Under the pieces are notes generated by a model. The model was not told the DNA's origin. It did not search any database and saw only the letters and a list, made by a program, of their open reading frames with translations. Positions 16,088 to 24,088 of a stretch of 64,000 nt of DNA are shown one piece after another; within the stretch, counting starts at the first letter, position 1; each line of letters opens with the position of its first letter. Both the position numbers and the translations under genes were made by a program. Origin of the DNA: Pseudomonas synxantha (GTDB taxonomy: Bacteria; Pseudomonadota; Gammaproteobacteria; Pseudomonadales; Pseudomonadaceae); assembly GCF_900105675.1 (NCBI RefSeq), contig NZ_LT629786.1:1798001-1862000 (forward strand). Direction: 5' to 3'.

Positions 16088-17545
16088 ATGAATAATAAGA
16101 AACCACATGTGCAGGTTTTGCTGGGGCTGGCGTTGATGGGGGGCATGACCGGCGTCATAGCGCCTGTGCAGGCTGGCGGTTTTTCTACCCCTACCTACGG
16201 TGCGCCCGGTTGGGGCCGGGCCTTTGCCGGTGGTTCGTTGTTCAAGAACGACCCGAGTTCGGCGTATAACAACCCGGCGGCCATGGCGTTTGTCGAACAC
16301 AATGTCGCGCAATTCACCGTCGACTATGCGCGGATCAAGATCAAGTACAAGGGCAACGCCTCCGATTATGCAGGCAACCCGATTTCCAGTACGCCATTGG
16401 ACGAGAATGGTTTTCCCGATGGTGCCGCGACCACTGTCAATAACAACGATGGTGGCCAGGGTGGCTTCACCGCCTGGCTACCGACCGGCTTCATGGTAAT
16501 GCCATTGGGCGACCGGTTCGCCTTCGGCTTGAGCCAGGTGGTTCCCCAGGGCATGCGCTCCACCTGGGATGAAGACTCTAAAGTGCGCGACTTTGCCGTG
16601 GATACGAAAATCGAAACTGTCGGCTTGACGGGCTCGTTGTCTTTCAAAGTCAACGACCAGTTCTCCGTCGGTGGCGGCTTGATCGTGCAACACAGCAAAG
16701 GCTTCGTCAGCCAGAACGTTGACTTGCTGTCCGCGGCGGCGGTGTCCGATTCCGAACTGGGCGGTATCAATTTCCCATCCGATGTGGGGCACGCCTTGAT
16801 GCGCGTCAAGGTCGACAATATTTCCACCGGCTGGTTTGCCGGCGTGGTGTGGAAGCCCACTGAACGAGACACCTTGGGCCTGAATTACCACGCCAAGATC
16901 AAAAACAAGATGACCGGTAAATACAACCTGTATGCCGATCAGTTTTCCTACAACCTCATGACGCAACCAAGCCCATTCGGCGGCAATGGTACGCTGGTCA
17001 ACACGGCCTATCCTGGCCTGAATCTGGCCCCGGACGGCGCCCATGCCAGTGTTCAGCTGGACATTCCCGCCACCGCCGGCCTGGATTGGGTGCATCAGTT
17101 CAATGATCGTTTCACCATGGGCGCAAGCGTGACCTGGACCGAATGGTCATCGTTCAAGGACCTGACGCTCGATTCCGGAGACATGCGCATTGTCTCCATT
17201 CCCTACAACTACAAGAACACCTGGATGTACTCCCTCGGCGGTGATTACCGGGCGACCGATGAGCTGACCCTGCGTGCAGGTGTCGCGATTGACCAGACAC
17301 CGACGCGCAACTCCACCCGCGATCCACGGATCCCGGACGGTGACCGCACGTTCCTTTCCCTGGGGGCTGGCTACGACGTGAAAGCGGTCAAGGGCTTGAG
17401 CCTGGATGTGGCCTATTCCCACCAGTTTGTGCAGAAGGTCAATCTCAAGACCAAGAACGTCGATCGCCTGGGCGGCGCGAGCCTGGATGGCAAGGCCGAG
17501 TCTTCAGGGGACGTGGTGAGTGTGTCGGCGACCTATGCGTTCTAA
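16088..17545 (+). CDS. FadL/OmpP1-family outer-membrane hydrophobic-substrate channel
   Basis: A 485-aa outer-membrane beta-barrel of the FadL family, which lets long-chain fatty acids and other hydrophobic compounds cross the outer membrane. It has a signal peptide ending near PVQAGGF. The mature N-terminus GFSTPTYGAPGWGRAFAGGS followed by NDPSSAYNNPAAMAF is the typical FadL hatch/NPA region. The chain ends in SVSATYAF with a terminal Phe, as barrel proteins do. AAAGGAG stands 7 bases before ATG 16088. Placed between alkB/pra and the beta-oxidation operon, it probably serves uptake of alkanes or fatty acids. Confidence 0.92.
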   Translation: MNNKKPHVQVLLGLALMGGMTGVIAPVQAGGFSTPTYGAPGWGRAFAGGSLFKNDPSSAYNNPAAMAFVEHNVAQFTVDYARIKIKYKGNASDYAGNPISSTPLDENGFPDGAATTVNNNDGGQGGFTAWLPTGFMVMPLGDRFAFGLSQVVPQGMRSTWDEDSKVRDFAVDTKIETVGLTGSLSFKVNDQFSVGGGLIVQHSKGFVSQNVDLLSAAAVSDSELGGINFPSDVGHALMRVKVDNISTGWFAGVVWKPTERDTLGLNYHAKIKNKMTGKYNLYADQFSYNLMTQPSPFGGNGTLVNTAYPGLNLAPDGAHASVQLDIPATAGLDWVHQFNDRFTMGASVTWTEWSSFKDLTLDSGDMRIVSIPYNYKNTWMYSLGGDYRATDELTLRAGVAIDQTPTRNSTRDPRIPDGDRTFLSLGAGYDVKAVKGLSLDVAYSHQFVQKVNLKTKNVDRLGGASLDGKAESSGDVVSVSATYAF

Positions 17546-17640
17546 CGAGGCATAGGGAGGAGGGTGGCAAGCGCATCTTGCTGCCTTCCCCAGATTCGTC
17601 CCGCAACAGTGCTGTGATTGATCTGACAGGTGAACGAACA

Positions 17641-17665
17641 GGCTGATTTAGTCAGCCGTTTTTTT
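17641..17665 (+). terminator. Rho-independent terminator after fadL
   Basis: Stem GGCTGA/TCAGCC with loop TTTAG, followed by G and seven T. It separates the alkB-pra-fadL block from the fadE operon. Confidence 0.7.
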
Positions 17666-17685
17666 CGCCTAGAGATTAAATAAAA

Positions 17686-17707
17686 ATTTCAAAACAAAAT
17701 TTGAATT
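17686..17707. promoter_or_regulatory. Candidate operator upstream of fadE
   Basis: ATTTCAA-N8-TTGAATT, the same half sites and spacing as the dyad before alkB with one mismatch. It lies 93 bp before the fadE start, in a short AT-rich patch just past the terminator. Confidence 0.45.
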
Positions 17708-17799
17708 TAGTCTTTCAAGTTTGTAGTGTGGCTTTACGCCGCAGCTCATTTCGACCTGCCTGTGTTTTGGCCACACCCGAATAAAGTAGAGGTATCCCC

Positions 17800-20325
17800 A
17801 TGCTTATCTGGTTATTGGTGGGTTTCGCCGCAGCGATTGCCCTGGCGTATCGACAAGCCGCCGCCACCCTGTGGCTCGGAGCTGGGCTAATCTGGCTGGC
17901 GGTTGGCTACCTGTTCAATGCAGTGGCCGGCCTGGGCACTGCTGTTGCAGCCGTGCTGGTGGTGTTGCCGGCCTTGCTGTTGTCGATCAAGCCCCTGCGC
18001 CGCGCCCTGCTGACCAGCAGGGCACTGGGCCTGTTTCGTACAATCATGCCGGCGATGTCTGATACAGAGCGTGCGGCCATCGAGTCGGGCACTGTGTGGT
18101 GGGATGCCGAGCTGTTCAGCGGCAAGCCCAACTGGCAACGCCTGCTGCAAGCCGCCCCGGCCAGCCTGAGTGCCGAGGAGCAAGCCTTCCTCGACAACGA
18201 GGTGGAAAACCTGTGCGACATTGCCAATGACTGGGAAACCACCCAGGTCTGGCAAGACATGTCCCCTGAATGCTGGCAGTACACCAAGGATGCCGGGTTC
18301 CTTGGCATGATCATCCCCAAGCAGTACGGCGGTAAAGGTTTCTCCCACTACGCCCACTCCCAGGTGGTGATGAAGCTGTCGACCCGCTGCTCGGCGGCGG
18401 CGATTTCGGTAATGGTGCCCAACTCCCTGGGCCCGGCCGAGCTGTTGCTGCATTACGGCACCGACGCCCAGCGCAATTACTACCTGCCGCGCCTGGCCCG
18501 GGGCGAAGACATCCCGTGTTTTGCCCTCACCAGCCCGTATGCCGGCTCCGATGCGGGCGCGATCCCAGACCTGGGCATCGTCTGCAAAGGCTCGCACGAA
18601 GGCGAGCAAGTGCTGGGTTTCAAAGTGACCTGGGACAAGCGCTACATCACCCTCGGCCCGATTGCCACGGTGCTGGGCCTGGCGTTCCGCGCCGAAGACC
18701 CGGACGGCCTGCTCGGCGCGCCCGGTTCACTGGGCATTACCTGCGCGCTGATCCCCACGTCCCACCCAGGTGTGAACAGCGGTCGCCGCCACTGGCCGTT
18801 GAACGCGGTGTTCCAGAACGGTCCTACCACCGGCAAGGATGTTTTCATTCCGTTGGAATGGGTGATCGGCGGTCGCGAGCAAATTGGCAACGGCTGGCGC
18901 ATGTTGATGGAATGCCTGGCGGCGGGACGGGCGATTTCCCTGCCATCGGCTAACGTCGGCCTGGGTAAAGTCGCGGTGCGTGGTACCACCGCCTATGCGG
19001 CGATGCGCAAGCAGTTCGGCTTGCCCATCGGCAAGTTCGAAGGGGTGCAGGCACCGTTGGCGCGCATGGCCGGGCATTTGTATGCCTGCGATGCGGTGCG
19101 CAAGGTGTCGGTGGCGTCCCTGGACGCCGGCGAGAAACCGTCGGTAATCTCGGCCATCGCCAAGTACCACGTCACTGAGCGTGCGCGGATCATCGTCAAC
19201 GACGGTATGGATATCGTCGCCGGCAAAGGCATCTGCATGGGGCCCAATAACTTCCTTGCCCGTGCCTACCAGCAAAGCCCCATCGCCATTACAGTGGAAG
19301 GTGCAAACATCATGACCCGCTGCCTGATCATCTTTGGCCAGGGTCTGATTCGTTGCCATCCTTATGTGTTCCGCGAGATGGAAGCGGCGCGCAACCCGGA
19401 TCGGCGCAAGGCGCTGGAAGACTTCGACAGCGCGATGTTCGGCCATGTGAGTTTTGTACTGGCCAACACGGTGCGCGCAGCGGTGCATGCCCTGACCGGC
19501 GGGCGGCTGATTTCGGCACCGGCCAAGACCGACCCGGCGCTGGCGTCCTACTACCGTCAGGCCAATCGGCTGTCGGTGGTGCTGGCGTTGATCTCGGACA
19601 TTTCCATGGGCGTGTTGGGCGGTGCCCTCAAGCGTAAGGAAAGTATCACCGGGCGCCTGGGAGATATCCTCTCGCAGCTGTACATCCTGTCCTGCGTGCT
19701 CAAGCGTTTCGAGGACGATGGCCAGCCCCAGGCCGACTTGCCGCTGGTGCATTGGGCGGCCCAGGATGCATTGCTGCGCGCCCATGAAGCCTTGGCCGAA
19801 GTGCTCGATAACTACCCTTCAAAACCCGCTGCGGCGGTGATGCGGGGCTTGAGTTTCCCGTTGGGCATTCCACTGCGCAAACCCTCGGATCGGCTGTTGG
19901 CCCAGGTGGCGGATGTGGTGCAGACCCCAGGGGAAACCCGCGATCGTTTGCTGGCCAATTCCTACATCCCGCGCCCGGAAATCGACAAGCTGGCCTATGG
20001 CGAACTGGGTTTCCGTCTGTTGCCCCAAGTGGAATTGATCGAGGCTCGGCTCAAGCCCGCCATCAAGCAAGGCCTGCTCGAGCCGCTGCCGATCTCGGCC
20101 ATGGCTTTCACCGTCTGGCGCGTCAAGGCGCGGGCACTGGACTTGATCAGCGATGACGAAGACACCTTGCTGGCGCGCTATGTGGAGTACGCCGACCACG
20201 GCATCCAGGTGGACGACTTCCCCCAGGACTTTGGCTTGTTGGAGGCCTTGCAGCAGCGTAAGCAGGCGTTGGAGCCGACCGCCAAGCGTCGCAGCAACCA
20301 AAGCGAAAACGCCCCGGTCAACTAA
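17800..20325 (+). CDS. fadE: FadE-type acyl-CoA dehydrogenase
   Basis: First step of beta-oxidation, acyl-CoA to trans-2-enoyl-CoA with FAD. At 841 aa it is the long FadE form. It has an N-terminal membrane region (about residues 1-65), then the dehydrogenase core with the FALTSPYAGSDAGA substrate/FAD motif, and a C-terminal DUF1974-like domain. The start is ATG 17800 after AGAGGT. It is the first gene of an operon with fabG-, maoC-, thiolase- and ligase-type genes that together cover fatty-acid activation and most of beta-oxidation. The candidate dyad lies just upstream. The paralogue number and chain-length range cannot be read from sequence. Confidence 0.95.
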   Translation: MLIWLLVGFAAAIALAYRQAAATLWLGAGLIWLAVGYLFNAVAGLGTAVAAVLVVLPALLLSIKPLRRALLTSRALGLFRTIMPAMSDTERAAIESGTVWWDAELFSGKPNWQRLLQAAPASLSAEEQAFLDNEVENLCDIANDWETTQVWQDMSPECWQYTKDAGFLGMIIPKQYGGKGFSHYAHSQVVMKLSTRCSAAAISVMVPNSLGPAELLLHYGTDAQRNYYLPRLARGEDIPCFALTSPYAGSDAGAIPDLGIVCKGSHEGEQVLGFKVTWDKRYITLGPIATVLGLAFRAEDPDGLLGAPGSLGITCALIPTSHPGVNSGRRHWPLNAVFQNGPTTGKDVFIPLEWVIGGREQIGNGWRMLMECLAAGRAISLPSANVGLGKVAVRGTTAYAAMRKQFGLPIGKFEGVQAPLARMAGHLYACDAVRKVSVASLDAGEKPSVISAIAKYHVTERARIIVNDGMDIVAGKGICMGPNNFLARAYQQSPIAITVEGANIMTRCLIIFGQGLIRCHPYVFREMEAARNPDRRKALEDFDSAMFGHVSFVLANTVRAAVHALTGGRLISAPAKTDPALASYYRQANRLSVVLALISDISMGVLGGALKRKESITGRLGDILSQLYILSCVLKRFEDDGQPQADLPLVHWAAQDALLRAHEALAEVLDNYPSKPAAAVMRGLSFPLGIPLRKPSDRLLAQVADVVQTPGETRDRLLANSYIPRPEIDKLAYGELGFRLLPQVELIEARLKPAIKQGLLEPLPISAMAFTVWRVKARALDLISDDEDTLLARYVEYADHGIQVDDFPQDFGLLEALQQRKQALEPTAKRRSNQSENAPVN

Positions 20326-20343
20326 GAAAAACGCGGTGCAAAT

Positions 20344-20369
20344 GTGGGAGGGGGCTTGCCCCCTCCCAC
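20344..20369. repeat. REP palindrome, perfect 12-bp stem
   Basis: GTGGGAGGGGGC paired with GCCCCCTCCCAC around a TT loop, between fadE and fabG. In the transcript it would form a strong hairpin that could protect the fadE mRNA or reduce read-through. Confidence 0.85.
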
Positions 20370-20420
20370 ATGTTTGACCGGGTTTACAAGGCAGGATTTG
20401 TGTTGTGAGTGGAACCCTCT

Positions 20421-21764
20421 ATGAGTGACAACTACCTTTCATTCGTCAATTCACCTTGGGGCCGTCGCCTGGCCCAGGCTGTCGGCCTGCCGCAGCCTTT
20501 GCCGCTGCAACGCCATCGCAGTGGCCAGGCCGGGCTGGCCAACCCGGTGATCATTGCCGGGGCAGGGCGCCTGGTGGCATCGGTGCAGCGCATCTTCAGC
20601 GCCACCGACACCGTTGCCGCCACCCCGGCGACCCTCAAGGCGCCGTCCACCGTCAAGGTGCAAGGCGCGGTGTTCGATGCCAGTGGCATCGCCGATCTGC
20701 AGCAGCTGGACGAGCTCTACGTGTTCTTCCATGCCAACGCCAAGCGCCTCGGCCAACATGGCCGGGTGGTGGTGCTCGGCACCGCGCCGGAACACTGCAA
20801 GGACTTGCCCCAGGCCGTCGCCCAGCGGGCCCTCGAGGGCTTGGTGCGCTCGCTGGCCAAGGAACTGCGCCGGGCGATCACCGTGCAGTTGCTCTATGTG
20901 GCGCCAGGTGCCGAGGAGGCATTGGACAGCAGCCTGCGCTTCTTCCTGTCGCGCCGTTCGGCCTATGTATCGGGGCAGGTGGTGCGCCTGCAAACACCGG
21001 TCGATGGCAACACTGCCGTCAATTGGGACAAACCCTTCGCCGGTCGACGTGCCTTGGTCACCGGCGCCTCCCGGGGCATTGGCCTGGCCATCGCCCAAGT
21101 GCTGGCGCGGGACGGCGCCCATGTGGTGTGCGTGGATGTGCCCCAGGCCCAGGATGCGTTGCAGCAGGCCGCCGCCAGTGTCGCAGGTTCGGCCTTGCCC
21201 CTGGACATCACTGCCGCCGACACCGCTGCGCTGTTGCAAGCCCACGTCAGCCAGTACGGTGCCTTCGATGTGGTGGTACACAATGCCGGTATCACCCGTG
21301 ACAAGACCATCGCCAAGATGACCGAAGCCGCTTGGCGCAGTGTATTGGCAGTCAATCTCGAGGCACCGTTGCAGCTCAGTGAGGCCTTGCTCGACAGCCA
21401 GGGCCTGAACCCGGGTGGGCGCATCGTGTGCGTGTCGTCGATTTCCGGTATCGCCGGCAACCTCGGGCAAAGCAACTACGCCACCTCCAAGGCCGGGGTG
21501 ATCGGCCTGGTGCAGGGCCTGGCGCCGCGTGCAGCGGCTCGCCAGGTCACGGTGAATGCGGTGGCCCCCGGGTTTATCGAAACCCAGATGACCGCAAAAA
21601 TCCCGCTGATGATCCGCGAAGCGGGGCGACGCATGAACTCGTTGTCCCAGGGCGGGCAGCCGATTGACGTGGCCGAGACCATCGCCTGGCTGGCCCATCC
21701 CGCGTCCGGCGGGGTCAATGGCCAGGTTGTGCGGGTGTGTGGCCAAAGCCTGTTGGGAGCCTGA
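20421..21764 (+). CDS. High-molecular-weight 3-oxoacyl-ACP/CoA reductase (long FabG type)
   Basis: A 447-aa two-domain SDR. The N-terminal about 200 residues are a degenerate Rossmann-like domain. The C-terminal part is a full SDR with TGASRGIG, the HNAG motif and the catalytic Ser and YxxxK in SSISGIAGNLGQSNYATSKAG. Such long FabG proteins usually sit in fatty-acid degradation operons next to MaoC hydratases. In this setting they may act as 3-hydroxyacyl-CoA dehydrogenase, replacing the FadB step; that is inferred from context. ATG 20421 is used; a GTG at 20409 is possible. The maoC-type start follows 4 bp after the stop. Confidence 0.9.
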   Translation: MSDNYLSFVNSPWGRRLAQAVGLPQPLPLQRHRSGQAGLANPVIIAGAGRLVASVQRIFSATDTVAATPATLKAPSTVKVQGAVFDASGIADLQQLDELYVFFHANAKRLGQHGRVVVLGTAPEHCKDLPQAVAQRALEGLVRSLAKELRRAITVQLLYVAPGAEEALDSSLRFFLSRRSAYVSGQVVRLQTPVDGNTAVNWDKPFAGRRALVTGASRGIGLAIAQVLARDGAHVVCVDVPQAQDALQQAAASVAGSALPLDITAADTAALLQAHVSQYGAFDVVVHNAGITRDKTIAKMTEAAWRSVLAVNLEAPLQLSEALLDSQGLNPGGRIVCVSSISGIAGNLGQSNYATSKAGVIGLVQGLAPRAAARQVTVNAVAPGFIETQMTAKIPLMIREAGRRMNSLSQGGQPIDVAETIAWLAHPASGGVNGQVVRVCGQSLLGA

Positions 21765-21768
21765 GTCG

Positions 21769-22644
21769 ATGGATTACGTCACGCAGATTATCGACCCAGC
21801 GCCCTCGCGCACCCAGTTGTTGCTCGATGGCATGCGCGCCTTGCGCAAGCCCAAGCTCGACGGCGCACCGCCGTTGCCTACGGCGCGACTTGTGCGCTCG
21901 GCGGTGGAGCTGTCGCCCGCAGGCATCGCCGCTTACGCCCGAGCCTGTGGCTTTCGGCGTGAACAGGGCGTGCCAATGTCCTACCCCCATGTGTTGGCAT
22001 TCCCACTGCATTTGATGCTGCTGACCCGGCCAAGCTTCCCGTACCCGGCCAGCGGCATGGTGCACCTGGCCAATCGCATTCGCCAGCACCAACGCCTGCA
22101 CGAGGGCCAGGCGCTGCGCCTGGAGGTGTATTGCGAGCGTTGGGTCGCCCATCCAAAGGGGCAGGCGCTGAGTATCGCCACCCGCGCCTACGGTGCTGAG
22201 GCCCTGGTGTGGGAAAGCGACAGCCTGTACCTGCGTCGTGACGTCGACAACCCCGTGGGTGAACCCTGGAGTGACCCTTTGCCCCTTCAGGAAGATGGTT
22301 TGTTGCGCACCCAGCGCTGGGTATTGCCGGCTGATCTGGGGCGACGCTTTGCCAAGGTCTCGGGGGACTTCAATCCGATTCACACCTCGGTCATCGGCGC
22401 CAGGCTCTTCGGTTTCCGGCGTGCCATCGCCCATGGCATGTGGACCCTCGGGCGCGCATTGGCGGCGCAACAACCACCCGGTGGCCTGGACCAGGCCCAG
22501 GCCCATTGCGACTTCAAGTTGCCGATCTTCCTGCCCGGCCAGGTCGCCCTGTGGAACCACCCGGTGACCGGCCCACGGCGTGAGTTCGAAGTGCGCAATT
22601 TTGCTGGGGACAAACCCCATATGCGCGTAATGCTGTTCACTTAA
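21769..22644 (+). CDS. MaoC-family hydratase, C-terminus altered by IS insertion
   Basis: A 291-aa double-hotdog protein, probably the enoyl-CoA hydratase of the operon. The hydratase-2 motif SGDFNPIH, with its likely catalytic Asp and His, is intact, as is FRRAIAHGMW. ATG 21769 follows GGGAG. The last five residues (VMLFT) come from the end of an IS4-family element. Joining the two copies of the target duplication restores an ending of GLFIWKESQA, with a stop overlapping the thiolase start as ATGA. The native protein was therefore 296 aa and coupled to the thiolase. The lost ten residues lie outside the catalytic motifs, so the protein may still work. Confidence 0.88.
   Translation: MDYVTQIIDPAPSRTQLLLDGMRALRKPKLDGAPPLPTARLVRSAVELSPAGIAAYARACGFRREQGVPMSYPHVLAFPLHLMLLTRPSFPYPASGMVHLANRIRQHQRLHEGQALRLEVYCERWVAHPKGQALSIATRAYGAEALVWESDSLYLRRDVDNPVGEPWSDPLPLQEDGLLRTQRWVLPADLGRRFAKVSGDFNPIHTSVIGARLFGFRRAIAHGMWTLGRALAAQQPPGGLDQAQAHCDFKLPIFLPGQVALWNHPVTGPRREFEVRNFAGDKPHMRVMLFT
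22617..22627. repeat. Target-site duplication, left copy
   Basis: CCATATGCGCG immediately before the IS left end; the identical right copy is at 24050-24060. Its 11-bp length fits IS4-family insertions. Confidence 0.95.
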
Positions 22645-22672
22645 GCATTTGAGCTCACGCTGGGCTTCCTAG

Positions 22673-22708
22673 AAAATCCGATGCCAGACTCCTGGCATCG
22701 GATTTTTT
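22673..22708 (+). terminator. Terminator-like hairpin abutting the transposase start codon
   Basis: Stem AATCCGATGCCAG/CTGGCATCGGATT (13 bp, 15 with A-T extension), loop ACTC, T-run at 22703-22708, then ATG at 22709. It can stop outside transcripts entering the IS, and it leaves no room for a normal ribosome site. Confidence 0.8.
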
Positions 22709-24040
22709 ATGTCTGTTCAACAAGAACTGCTCGACCTTGGCGATCTTTTTAACTTCTCAGACCTGAGCACCTTCACCCAGAACATCCCCGTCGAGTGGGT
22801 CGCATCGGCACTCGGGCTCTCCTCCCAAGCCACCATCCGTAGGCGCCGCTTGCCAGCCGATCAGGTGCTTTGGCTCGTTCTGGGCATGGCGTTGTTTCGT
22901 GACGAACCCGTTCATGAAGTGGCTAGACGTTTGAATATTTGTGCTCAGGGGCTTGCTAGCGATCATTTGCTGGCCAGAAGCGGCGTGACTGAAGCTCGCA
23001 AACGATTAGGCTCTGATCCAGTCGAATGGCTGTTCCGCAAGACCGGTAGTCAATGGGGCGGCGAGCGTTACAACGGAGATACCTGGCAGGATTTACAAGT
23101 GTTTGCAGTAGACGGAGCGCTTCTGCGAACTCCCGATAATCAGGAGCTACGAGATCATTTTGGCTCAGGAAACACCGGCACTGATCGTCAGACACCGTTT
23201 CCAATGCTGCGTCTTGTCGCCTTGATGAATGTGCGTTCGCACCTGCTTCTGGATGCTCAGCTGAGTCCCTATCGGCGCAGTGAAATGCGCTTGGCTGACG
23301 AGTTTCTTCAACAAATCCCTGACCACTCAGTGACGCTGTTCGACAAGGGTTTCTGGAGCGCGAATTTGTTACTGAGCTTGAGCGGTGCCGGCATCAATCG
23401 CCACTGGCTGATCCCGGAGCGCAAAGGGGTGGTAAGCGAAGAGGTTGCTCGTTACGGCAAGCACGACCGATTGTTACGCATGAAAGTGTCCCAACAAGCT
23501 AGAAAGCAAAACCCCAATTTACCCCGTCACTGGGAGGTGCGCGCGGTCAGCTATGAAGTCCAAGGGAAGCTCAAAACGGTGATGACTTCACTGCCCGTCG
23601 AAACTTATAGCGCCAAGATGATTGCCAAGTTGTATCAGGAGCGATGGGAGATAGAGCTGGGCTTCAGAGACATCAAAAGCTCAATGCAGCAGAACGCAGT
23701 GACTCTGCGTAGCAAGAAGATCGACCTGATATACCAAGAAGTATGGGGGCTTTTACTGGCTTACAACGTGATCCGGCGGGAGGCCAGTCTAGCTGCCGTA
23801 GCGTTCGGTCGCACACCATCAGATATTCGTTTCAAGCCGGCGTGCCAATACATTGCGGTGCAATTGATTGTGATGGCTGCGGCTAATCCTATTTCGGCGA
23901 CAGGAAGGCGCTTGTCAGAACTGAGGGCGGGAGTCGGAGGGCTGTTTTTGGATCACCGCCCAAGGCCATCAAGACCAAGGACGGTGAAGATCTCAAAAAC
24001 CAGGTTTCCAGTAAACCGTAAGGCTGCTCCGCTTAAGTGA
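22709..24040 (+). CDS. IS4-family DDE transposase
   Basis: A 443-aa cut-and-paste transposase. The DDE residues are D135 (AVDGALL), D212 (LFDKGFW) and E316. The last sits in the IS4 signature Y-(2)-R-(3)-E-(6)-K, read here as Y309, R312, E316 and K323. No frameshift or premature stop is seen. The ATG at 22709 directly follows a terminator-like hairpin and has no Shine-Dalgarno sequence, so expression from outside promoters should be weak. The TGA stop lies within the right inverted repeat. Codon use looks less GC-rich than the flanking operon, as expected for a mobile gene. Confidence 0.96.
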   Translation: MSVQQELLDLGDLFNFSDLSTFTQNIPVEWVASALGLSSQATIRRRRLPADQVLWLVLGMALFRDEPVHEVARRLNICAQGLASDHLLARSGVTEARKRLGSDPVEWLFRKTGSQWGGERYNGDTWQDLQVFAVDGALLRTPDNQELRDHFGSGNTGTDRQTPFPMLRLVALMNVRSHLLLDAQLSPYRRSEMRLADEFLQQIPDHSVTLFDKGFWSANLLLSLSGAGINRHWLIPERKGVVSEEVARYGKHDRLLRMKVSQQARKQNPNLPRHWEVRAVSYEVQGKLKTVMTSLPVETYSAKMIAKLYQERWEIELGFRDIKSSMQQNAVTLRSKKIDLIYQEVWGLLLAYNVIRREASLAAVAFGRTPSDIRFKPACQYIAVQLIVMAAANPISATGRRLSELRAGVGGLFLDHRPRPSRPRTVKISKTRFPVNRKAAPLK

Positions 24041-24049
24041 ACAGCATTA

Positions 24050-24060
24050 CCATATGCGCG
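24050..24060. repeat. Target-site duplication, right copy
   Basis: CCATATGCGCG following the IS right end. The next bases, up to the TGA at 24090-24092, are the displaced 3' end of the maoC-type gene encoding GLFIWKESQA. Confidence 0.95.
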
Positions 24061-24088
24061 GGCTATTCATTTGGAAAGAGAGCCAGGC

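Larger units (their letters stand above)
22628..24049 (+). mobile_element. IS4-family insertion sequence, complete, 1422 bp
   Basis: Both ends carry the perfect 19-bp inverted repeat TAATGCTGTTCACTTAAGC (22628-22646 and, inverted, 24031-24049). An 11-bp direct repeat flanks the element. It holds one full-length transposase reading the same way as the host operon. Identical target repeats and an open transposase frame suggest a recent and possibly still mobile insertion. It lies inside the last codons of the maoC-type gene and separates the first three genes of the operon from the thiolase and ligase. Confidence 0.95.
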
